Of a stretch of DNA of 25,296 nucleotides, positions 7,964 through 14,153 are shown piece by piece. The translations under genes and the position numbers were made by a program. Each line of letters starts with the position of its first letter. Position 1 is the stretch's first letter. Origin of the DNA: CANNBR01 sp964592275 (GTDB lineage Bacteria > Babelota > Babeliae > Babelales > CAIQNR01); contig CAZQDJ010000015.1 in NCBI GenBank assembly GCA_964592275.1, positions 1 to 25,296 of the forward strand, read 5' to 3'. The notes beneath the pieces were generated by a model. It ran no database searches. It was not told where the DNA came from and saw nothing but the letters and a program-made list of their open reading frames with translations.

Positions 7964-8428
7964 CTAATAATAATAATCCGGCATTGGATCTAGCTCATGG
8001 AATTCTTGTTCATTCGCATGATATCGAGATATATCTGGATGACCTGAAACTTCATTCAATATTCTTTGACGAAAAGCAGAAACCTCAGGTCTAACCTGCT
8101 TAAAATCAAAACCGGTTTTTAGTTCTAAACGATCTTTATTTGATTTTTCCCCAAACAACAGTAATTGAGAAGCCCTGGCCTGTGTTGCATTCGATTCGGT
8201 AAATAATTTAAGCCCATCCACTGTTCCTCCGCGCAACAACCAGGTTAAATCATTATCTAGTCTATCCACTCTTTCTTTCGCTCTTTTAATTGAAAGAGCT
8301 TTTTCTTTCTCTAATGATTTTTGATAAAAAGATGAAGATAAGGCTATGCGCAATTTCCATAAATCCCATGCTGATTTAACCTGTTCAAGCGTTGATCGAG
8401 TACTTAGGGTATCATTGTCATAAAGCAA
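7964..8428 (-). CDS. Hypothetical helical protein or gene remnant with TTG start
   Basis: No family is recognised. The frame (154 residues from a TTG at 8428) is charged and probably helical, rich in K, R, E, L and S, and ends in MPDYYY. It has no ATG near the front. TTG at 8428 has GGAG six bases upstream. The open frame continues upstream to TAA codons at about 8483-8491 and is the same frame as the preceding 438-residue gene, with TAA-AAA-TAA between them. The upstream stretch (FKQASWGQEWLLELVLLYDND) still looks protein-like. It could be a real gene translated from TTG, or the 3' part of a once longer protein. A hairpin that would cover the GGAG lies at 8431-8467. The bidirectional terminator follows its stop. 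Confidence 0.5.
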   Translation of the reverse strand: MLYDNDTLSTRSTLEQVKSAWDLWKLRIALSSSFYQKSLEKEKALSIKRAKERVDRLDNDLTWLLRGGTVDGLKLFTESNATQARASQLLLFGEKSNKDRLELKTGFDFKQVRPEVSAFRQRILNEVSGHPDISRYHANEQEFHELDPMPDYYY

Positions 8429-8430
8429 AA

Positions 8431-8467
8431 CAAGCTCCAGGAGCCATTCTTGACCCCATGAAGCTTG
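8431..8467 (-). terminator. Hairpin plus T-rich tract after the 438-aa gene
   Basis: On the minus strand CAAGCTTCATGGGG pairs with CTCCTGGAGCTTG (one bulged T, 10-base loop), followed by TTTTGCTTT. It looks like an intrinsic terminator of the upstream coiled-coil gene. It also contains the only ribosome-site-like GGAG for the TTG-started ORF downstream. Confidence 0.55.
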
Positions 8468-8488
8468 TTTAAAAATTCGTGTTTATTT

Positions 8489-9805
8489 TTACTGATTGCC
8501 GCCATTCATAAGCACAAGACTATCGTCACTAGTCGTTGATCTATTACTAGCTGTAGTCGAAGCCACAGCAGGAGTTACTGGTCTTCCCATCATTGTAGCC
8601 ATAGAAGGAGTAGAAGCCAATCGCATCCTACCACCAACTCCATGAACCAAAACACAAGGAGTAGCGATCATTGATTGCACTTGCATCACTTGTACTGGAG
8701 GAGTAACTGCCCGGGGAGCATAAGTAGCTACTGCTGCTTCTAGAGTTTGTTGTCTTTGCGTATCGTCTAAACGACGTTGTTCTATTTGCTGTGCTTGTTG
8801 AAACTCTAAAGATAGGGTTCCATGAATCCCCTCAATTCGAGCTTTCAATTGTTGTCGTTGGTCCAAAACCGGACTAAGCCGCGCTCTTAGGTCTTGTAAT
8901 ATTCCCTGATGCCTTGGATCAATGTCTTCACCAAAACCATGTACTGCAACCATAGCTTCTTCGAAAATTTGTGTCGCTTGAAATGCAGCCATCGCCACAC
9001 TCAAACGCTCCTGCACATCTTGACCATTTGAGCTATCTCTTCGTATTGCATCGAATTTTTCCCATGTTGCTGTAGTATCTCTGATTGCTGCTTGAAGTGT
9101 TGCTATTAAGCGCGAAATCTTTTCTTCTTGTTGCTTTTTTACAACATCTTTTAACTGAGTGTTAGCATCTTCTAATTGACGCTGAGTAGTAGCAGATGCA
9201 GCTTGCAACCTCGTTAACTCATTCAAAGCTGCTTGGCATCCTGCTTGTAGCCCAGTAAGATTGCCTTCTATTTGTCTTAATGTTCCATGAACATTTTCTA
9301 AATCAGCAATTTTTGTAGCAGCTGCATCTAATCTTCTTACATTAACAGGAGCTTCTCCAGCTATTTTTTTAGTTGCAAGCTCTTTTCGAGCATCAATTGG
9401 CCCAAAACAAAAACCTGCAATAGCCGCTGCGCCAACAACTCCATAGATAACCCAATCTATTGATCTATCAAGGCTACTCATAAAATCATTTTTACATTTT
9501 ATAGCAAGTGGCAAACAAAAAGCACTCGCAGCCACTGGATATTTACCCACATGGTAAGCATATACCCCAGCTGTACGAATATGATCTCCCGCACGCCCAA
9601 AAAAGTTTTTTTGAACTTCAGCAGGTGCTGGATAAAGTAAAGCAAGTTCCCCCAAAACATCCGCACTCGTTCTTTGTTGTGGAATTTGAGGTTGAGCATC
9701 AACATGAACCACCACTGATTCAGCTGTCGCCCCATGTTGTTCTGCAGCATTAAGGCTAACAATAGCCACTAAACTGGCCACATAAAGTATATTTTTTATT
9801 TTCAT
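8489..9805 (-). CDS. Secreted or membrane-anchored coiled-coil protein
   Basis: No family is recognised in this 438-residue product. It begins with a clear signal peptide (MKIKNILYVASLVAIVSLNAAEQ). A hydrophobic segment at about 130-150 (WVIYGVVGAAAIAGFCFG) could span a membrane, and another mildly hydrophobic stretch lies near 90-102. Residues 155-355 are rich in A, Q, L, E and R, with heptad-like spacing that suggests a long coiled coil. The tail (about 360-438) is Thr/Ser/Val-rich and probably disordered, ending NGGNQ. The start is well defined: AAGGAG five bases upstream. It is divergent from the delta-60 gene. The topology is a prediction; a structural or adhesin-like surface role is possible but unproven. 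Confidence 0.8.
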   Translation of the reverse strand: MKIKNILYVASLVAIVSLNAAEQHGATAESVVVHVDAQPQIPQQRTSADVLGELALLYPAPAEVQKNFFGRAGDHIRTAGVYAYHVGKYPVAASAFCLPLAIKCKNDFMSSLDRSIDWVIYGVVGAAAIAGFCFGPIDARKELATKKIAGEAPVNVRRLDAAATKIADLENVHGTLRQIEGNLTGLQAGCQAALNELTRLQAASATTQRQLEDANTQLKDVVKKQQEEKISRLIATLQAAIRDTTATWEKFDAIRRDSSNGQDVQERLSVAMAAFQATQIFEEAMVAVHGFGEDIDPRHQGILQDLRARLSPVLDQRQQLKARIEGIHGTLSLEFQQAQQIEQRRLDDTQRQQTLEAAVATYAPRAVTPPVQVMQVQSMIATPCVLVHGVGGRMRLASTPSMATMMGRPVTPAVASTTASNRSTTSDDSLVLMNGGNQ

Positions 9806-9921
9806 AACGCTCCTTATAAGATAATCGCCTTTTATTCTAAATAACTTTTATCATTTATTTATACCTTACAGAGTAAATTAAAAAATTCAATTTGGCAAAA
9901 GGCTTAATTTTATACCAACCA

Positions 9922-9951
9922 TTGATCATTAAGCATTTGATAGATTATATT
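9922..9951 (+). promoter_or_regulatory. Candidate promoter of the delta-60 repeat gene
   Basis: TTGATC (9922-9927), an 18-base spacer and TATATT (9946-9951), 57 bases before the ATG. Four of six and five of six matches to the sigma-70 consensus. The 203-base divergent gap around it is AT-rich and shows no other gene. Confidence 0.4.
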
Positions 9952-10008
9952 TTAATTAGAGAAATGCTTTTCTTTTTAAAATTTTAATCTATTAAAAAAG
10001 AGTTCTGT

Positions 10009-10863
10009 ATGAAAAAAACAATAAGCTTATTATTCGCGTTCATTGTTTCATCAAGCTTACTTTTTGCAAGTAGCTCCTGGAGTTGGTGGTACAACCGAGC
10101 TCCACAACCAATCCCGCTACAAACAGGAGTAAACTCAACTACTTTCTATCCACAGCTCTGGGGAACCACTGGAAGAAAAGACCATAACACTCTTGTCATT
10201 AAGCCAAAACGAACATCTGGTAGAACCCTTACTCAATGGACCTGCTCAATAACTGACGATTATGGCAACATCATTCTTGGAGGAACTTCCAAGAATCGTT
10301 TTGCTATCGCTTGGGTCACACCAGGACAAACGCTTGAAGGCTCTATGATTGTACTTCCTGCTATTGCTGGAGGCACAAAGGAAAAATGTAAAGCAATCGC
10401 ACTCGATAGCACTGGAAACATTATTCTTGCAGGAACATCTTCCATTCCTGGAGGGAATAGTTATTTTGCAGCTGCTCGCGTTACAGCCACGAAAACAATT
10501 GATACTTCTTTTGGAAAACAAGGCATGATGCGCATACCGGTCTCTTTTGCTGGAGGAGCAAATGACCAATGCAATGCGATTGCTCTAGATAATCAAAGCA
10601 ATATTATTCTTGCAGGAACTTCATCTGACAAAGCAGGCTCCACCTTCTTTTGTGCCGCTCGATTAACACTTAATGGAGTCCTTGACGCCACTTTTGGAAA
10701 ACGAGGAATTACTGTTCTGCCAAGCCTTGCTGGTGGCATTAATAATCAATGTCAGACGGTTACGATTGATCAGTTTAATAATATTATTCTTTCGGGGACT
10801 TCGTCTGACGCGACAGGAAATAGCTTCTTTGCTGCAACAAGGATTTCAACTACAACAAATTAA
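10009..10863 (+). CDS. Secreted delta-60 repeat (beta-propeller-like) protein
   Basis: A signal peptide (MKKTISLLFAFIVSSSLLFA) is followed by a Trp-rich segment, then four copies of the delta-60 repeat. Its core is AIALD..GNIILAGTSS...FFAAAR(V/L)T..G.(L/I)D.(S/A)FGK.G. Core copies begin at about residues 78, 124, 182 and 240. This repeat (DUF5122-type) is known from large secreted bacterial proteins and is thought to form propeller blades. Only four units are present, and the last stops right after FFAATRIST, before the D-x-(S/T)FG segment seen in units 2 and 3. The product may therefore be C-terminally truncated; a repeat-rich segment begins about 40 bases beyond the stop. The ribosome site is weak (AAGAG). 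Function unknown; binding or surface display is inferred. Confidence 0.8.
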   Translation: MKKTISLLFAFIVSSSLLFASSSWSWWYNRAPQPIPLQTGVNSTTFYPQLWGTTGRKDHNTLVIKPKRTSGRTLTQWTCSITDDYGNIILGGTSKNRFAIAWVTPGQTLEGSMIVLPAIAGGTKEKCKAIALDSTGNIILAGTSSIPGGNSYFAAARVTATKTIDTSFGKQGMMRIPVSFAGGANDQCNAIALDNQSNIILAGTSSDKAGSTFFCAARLTLNGVLDATFGKRGITVLPSLAGGINNQCQTVTIDQFNNIILSGTSSDATGNSFFAATRISTTTN

Positions 10864-10904
10864 AATAGGACTTTATCTTGTTACGTGCCCTCTTTCGCCT
10901 TCGT

Positions 10905-11039
10905 TACCCGCCGTCGCCATCCAACTTCGTTAAAACTACGTCGTGATCTTCGAGGCTAAGGCGCGGTCTACGAAACTATGGCGCGATCTTCGAGGCTTCA
11001 GCGTGGCACCACGCCTTAGCACTTCGTGCGGCGGCGGGT
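10905..11039. repeat. GC-rich structured repeat patch with 40-bp tandem units
   Basis: The patch is bounded by inverted arms ACCCGCCGTCGC (10905) and GCGGCGGCGGGT (about 11028-11039), 11 of 12 matching. Inside, two diverged 40-base units start at AAACTACG (10933) and AAACTATG (10973), sharing GATCTTCGAGGCT. A GCGTGGCACCACGC palindrome lies in unit 2. It is clearly GC-richer than the flanking genes and has no convincing coding frame. Confidence 0.6.
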
Positions 11040-11112
11040 GGATTCCCAGGCGTTCACTCCGTCTAACAAAATACAAAGTATTTTGCCGCGACTACCGTTC
11101 TCTAGGAATGAC
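11040..11112 (+). repeat. Dispersed hairpin repeat, copy A
   Basis: Shares TTCACTCCGTCT and TGCCGCGACTACC with the copy at 16970-17046. The central hairpin is CAAAATAC-AAA-GTATTTTG (11067-11085). It ends in CTAGGAATGAC four bases from the mutY-like stop codon, so it could end that transcript. Confidence 0.7.
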
Positions 11113-11116
11113 TCTA

Positions 11117-12007
11117 TTACCGCAAATTAATCTGATACCCATCTCTTGATTGCACAATAAATCCCTCTTTGTTCAAATCTTGCAACACCTTAGAAAGCCT
11201 TGCCTCTTCGTACCCAAGCGCCTGCAATTCTTTAAACGTCATTGTCTGTTTTTGAGTAAGAATCCTCACAATCGCTCCACGTATCTGACGATCAGAACCT
11301 TCAAACTTAGACTGCTTAGTGTGATGCTTACTTTTCTGACTTGGATTTTTATACAATCGTTTCAATTCAACACCACAATCCATAAGCGCATAATACCATT
11401 CACGCACATTTTCTTTATCAACAGTACGAGCGACAAGCGGAAGGAGTTGCTTATCTGTAATCAACTCCTGTTCATGACCAAAAAAAGCATGAATATAAAC
11501 AGCACGAATGTTTGTTTCTATAAAAATAGTTGGTTTGTTGTATGCAAATGCAACAATAGATGCTGCTGTTGCAGGCCCTAATCCTTTAAAGGTTTCAAGA
11601 ATATGCGGCTCCTGTGGCAAAATCCCTCCATATTCAGCAACCACTTTCTGCGCAATGCCATGCAACGCAAGTGCGCGTCGATTGTATCCAAGACCAACCC
11701 ATGCCGTTAAAATTGTAGCAACAGAGGCACTGGCTAACGCTTCAAACGAAGGGAACTGCTGTATAAAGTTCTCATATTTTTCTGTCACACAAACAGTCTG
11801 TGTTTGCTGCAACATAATTTCTGAAACAACAATGTAATACGGGTTATGGGTATTTCTCCACGCAAAATCACGCCTATTTTTTTTGTAAAAATCCCACACC
11901 GCTGATTGAAATTCTTCAATCAATAAAGGAGTAGTAACTCCCTCCTTAAGTGCTTGCTCGTGCTCTAGAAGGAATGCATGGAATGGGTCATTTAACTGAA
12001 TAACCAC
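11117..12007 (-). CDS. mutY: MutY-like adenine DNA glycosylase lacking the Fe-S cluster
   Basis: This HhH-GPD superfamily protein most likely removes adenine mispaired with 8-oxoguanine. SEIMLQQTQT (62-71) carries the MutY catalytic Glu63, VGLGYNRRALALH (104-116) is typical, and the helix-hairpin-helix is LETFKGLGPATAAS (137-150). There is no Nth-type lysine there, which favours a monofunctional glycosylase. The catalytic Asp of classical MutY is replaced by Glu164 in FIETNIRAV. The four-Cys Fe-S motif expected after ALMDCGVELK is missing; only Cys73 and Cys211 exist. The NUDIX-like 8-oxoG domain is replaced by a winged-helix-like tail from about residue 235 (SDRQIRGAIVRIL). The start is GTG at 12007 with GAGG five bases upstream. 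The precise substrate is inferred. Confidence 0.8.
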   Translation of the reverse strand: MVIQLNDPFHAFLLEHEQALKEGVTTPLLIEEFQSAVWDFYKKNRRDFAWRNTHNPYYIVVSEIMLQQTQTVCVTEKYENFIQQFPSFEALASASVATILTAWVGLGYNRRALALHGIAQKVVAEYGGILPQEPHILETFKGLGPATAASIVAFAYNKPTIFIETNIRAVYIHAFFGHEQELITDKQLLPLVARTVDKENVREWYYALMDCGVELKRLYKNPSQKSKHHTKQSKFEGSDRQIRGAIVRILTQKQTMTFKELQALGYEEARLSKVLQDLNKEGFIVQSRDGYQINLR

Positions 12008-12152
12008 AACAACCTCGAACTATAAAAATAAAGTTTCTTTTGTACACATTGAACTATGTTCCCCAATCCGATGATAAATCTTTTCATTTCAAGCCCACAC
12101 ACAGCTTATCTTAAAATTAAAGTTATAAAAAAAGTTGCACTCTTCTTTCTTA

Positions 12153-12182
12153 TTGTGATAAAATTCAAATAGAAAATATAAT
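12153..12182 (+). promoter_or_regulatory. Strong promoter of the 527-aa secreted protein gene
   Basis: TTGTGA (12153-12158), 18 bases, then a perfect TATAAT (12177-12182); a second TATAAT is at 12185-12190. AAGG at 12191-12194 is the ribosome site for ATG 12203, so the leader would be very short. Confidence 0.6.
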
Positions 12183-12202
12183 ATTATAATAAGGTATACT
12201 GT

Positions 12203-13786
12203 ATGAATAAAAAAACTCAAATCTTTCTTTTGATCATAATGCTCATAGGAATCAACTTTTATAGCTCACTTTATGCTGAGCTATTGATACTAAAACAAAC
12301 AGAGGCTGGATTTGCCCCTCTTGACGATTCAGACGCTCCTCATAAAAAGACGATTGAAGGGATAGTGCTGAAATATCAATGGCCCATGTCTAGCGCTCTC
12401 GCATTTGAACAATTTGCAACACGAAGCCAATTACTAGAAGATACAGGGGATCTTTTCACTCCTGATAAGCCTAACGCTGAAGAACTGTTCGTAGAACAAG
12501 AAATACATAAACAAACTGGTAATAATAGTTATCGCGTTATATTTTTTCCAACTACCCTTTATGAACTTTTTGCAATAGCTGAAACGTTTCATTCAAATCA
12601 TCAAGATAATACATTACAAAATGCACTTCGTAATGTATCTGCGGCAAAAGACCTTAATCTTATGCCAATATTATCCAGCAGTACCAATCCACAAATAGTA
12701 CGAACACACATTAAAGATTCTTATCAAGAATTTAACAATCTGTTCTTCGATGGCTCCCCGAGCGCTTACGATTATATTAACACTGAACTAGCTAGAAAAG
12801 TCTTTACGCTCTATCCTGAACTTGAAAAAAGTGCCAATTCATTGACGTTTTCAAGTTCAATAGAAGAAAAAACAGAAACACTGTCAAGACAATTACTAGA
12901 CGATCTCTCGCGTGAAATTGCCAAACTATATACTCTCACTACCTATGAGTTTAATGATAATGGTTCTTACGCCTTACCCGAAACAATAAGAAATCTTACA
13001 AAACTTAAACATCGAAAAGTCTTTACAAAAATTATTACATTAGAATACAAAGCAAGAGTTCTCAATAAAGGCCTCTTACTTCGTGGAACATCATTTGAAA
13101 GATTTTCTCCTTTTAACACTCCTGCACATCCTAATTCCACTCTAGTTGCTGGCTTACCTTTACTTTTGCGGGGAGACTACTCTGCCACAATGGAAAAAGG
13201 TTATACACAAAAAAATAACACTCCCTATTCCATCTCTTTTGGCAACTCACTTCTTGCAGGTATCTTTTTAGATTACGGTGCATGCGTTTATGAATATTTA
13301 ACACATAGACAATCCAAAGGCACTGGGTATGGCCTTTTTATTGATAAAAGACAGTATATTGAAAACAATAATGGGAATTTGTTTTTCATTTCTCCTCTTT
13401 CAACTTTGGCTTCTCTCTACGCAAAGGGAGAATATTTCCACTCACGATCAAAAGCAGCGACAATAATAAAGAAAGCAAACCATAAAGCAAACTCAACCTC
13501 TTATGACGAACACAACGTGAGGGGGCTCAGCGATCACGAAATTGAAGACCCAACAGGAGTCCTTCTTATTACAAGAGACCCATTCAAGCATGGGGCAATT
13601 TTTTCTCAATTTCTTGCCGAAAATGGTACTATTCTTCAAGCAGCAAGGGATGAGGTAGAAAGACTCGAAGAGGATGTTTTGCAGGCTCAACAAAAAGCTT
13701 CAAAATATCTTGAATCTATCCGAGTTCTCGCTCCTGCTATAAAAAAATTCGAGAAAAAATTTAGAGATACACATCCAGTATTGTAA
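12203..13786 (+). CDS. Secreted protein of unknown function, 527 residues
   Basis: No family is recognised with confidence. A signal peptide is clear (MNKKTQIFLLIIMLIGINFYSSLYA). Residues 40-285 are mixed alpha/beta with no known motif. Residues 286-420 are the most structured-looking part: LNKGLLLRGTSF (287-298), YSISFGNSLLAGIFLDYGA (342-360), GYGLFIDKRQY (375-385) and NLFFISPLSTLASLYAKGE (392-410). The R-G, S-x-S and terminal Glu arrangement faintly recalls ADP-ribosyltransferases, but this is a weak resemblance. Residues 475-525 form a Glu/Lys/Gln-rich helix, probably coiled coil. It is monocistronic, with its own promoter. Fragments resembling the 5' region of the left-hand mutY-like gene lie downstream of it, so this locus has been rearranged. 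Confidence 0.75.
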   Translation: MNKKTQIFLLIIMLIGINFYSSLYAELLILKQTEAGFAPLDDSDAPHKKTIEGIVLKYQWPMSSALAFEQFATRSQLLEDTGDLFTPDKPNAEELFVEQEIHKQTGNNSYRVIFFPTTLYELFAIAETFHSNHQDNTLQNALRNVSAAKDLNLMPILSSSTNPQIVRTHIKDSYQEFNNLFFDGSPSAYDYINTELARKVFTLYPELEKSANSLTFSSSIEEKTETLSRQLLDDLSREIAKLYTLTTYEFNDNGSYALPETIRNLTKLKHRKVFTKIITLEYKARVLNKGLLLRGTSFERFSPFNTPAHPNSTLVAGLPLLLRGDYSATMEKGYTQKNNTPYSISFGNSLLAGIFLDYGACVYEYLTHRQSKGTGYGLFIDKRQYIENNNGNLFFISPLSTLASLYAKGEYFHSRSKAATIIKKANHKANSTSYDEHNVRGLSDHEIEDPTGVLLITRDPFKHGAIFSQFLAENGTILQAARDEVERLEEDVLQAQQKASKYLESIRVLAPAIKKFEKKFRDTHPVL

Positions 13787-13804
13787 AATGACATTTAACA
13801 TGAG

Positions 13805-13873
13805 CAGTCTGTGTTTGTTCGTGCTCTAGAAGGAATGAATCATCTAATAGAATTATTATGACTTCGAATTATA
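13805..13873 (-). pseudogene. Fragments of a second copy of the mutY-like gene 5' end
   Basis: CAGTCTGTGTTTG (13805-13817) equals 11794-11806. CGTGCTCTAGAAGGAATG (13820-13837) equals 11959-11976, inside the mutY-like coding region. ACTTCGAATTATA (13861-13873) matches 12012-12024 at 11 of 13, just upstream of that gene's start. Order and orientation are preserved, with a deletion of about 150 bases between the first two. It is too broken to code. See the following element for a fourth, inverted piece. Confidence 0.65.
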
Positions 13874-13881
13874 CAAAGTCC

Positions 13882-14066
13882 TGTCATTGCGAACTTGCGA
13901 AGCAATCCTTCCAACGCTCGCTAAGGAAGGTAACCATCGCCTGATCATTGATGAGTTAGAATTATGAAACAATCCTGTATCTATATTTCGGATTGGGATG
14001 TGTACAAAAGAAACTTTATTGTCATGCAAGGCGCTTGAGGGATTGTTTCGCAAGTTCGCAATGACA
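13882..14066. mobile_element. 185-bp MITE-like element with 27-bp terminal inverted repeats
   Basis: 13882-13908 (TGTCATTGCGAACTTGCGAA then GCAATCC) and 14040-14066 are inverted copies with 26 of 27 matching. AAAGTC lies just outside both ends in inverted orientation. There is no transposase inside; a subterminal hairpin CCTTCC/GGAAGG lies at 13907-13930. The interior 13988-14020 matches the mutY-like upstream region (12027-12071) in inverted orientation, including a 23-base exact match. Together with the fragments at 13805-13873 it fills most of the 367-base gap 13787-14153. The rest of that gap contains only a small AACATG-TAA-CATGTT stem at 14091-14105. Confidence 0.65.
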
Positions 14067-14153
14067 TAGACTTTTCTTCTTCATTTCTTAAACATGTAAC
14101 ATGTTGATGCATTTTTATAATCCAAACATGGAATAACAGTTAATCTGATCAAA

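Noticed and set aside
9508..9753. 81-residue plus-strand ORF opposite the coiled-coil gene
   Set aside because: Antisense shadow with no ribosome site; the minus-strand gene has a strong start and signal peptide.
10933..11012. Possible CRISPR-like direct repeats
   Set aside because: Only two diverged adjacent units without spacers, and no cas genes in the window.
13856..14053. 65-residue minus-strand ORF in the repeat region
   Set aside because: It reads through the inverted-repeat element and mutY fragments; no start signal.
14091..14105. AACATG-TAA-CATGTT stem as terminator of the M16 gene
   Set aside because: Short AT-rich stem without a T-run on the minus strand; too weak to call.
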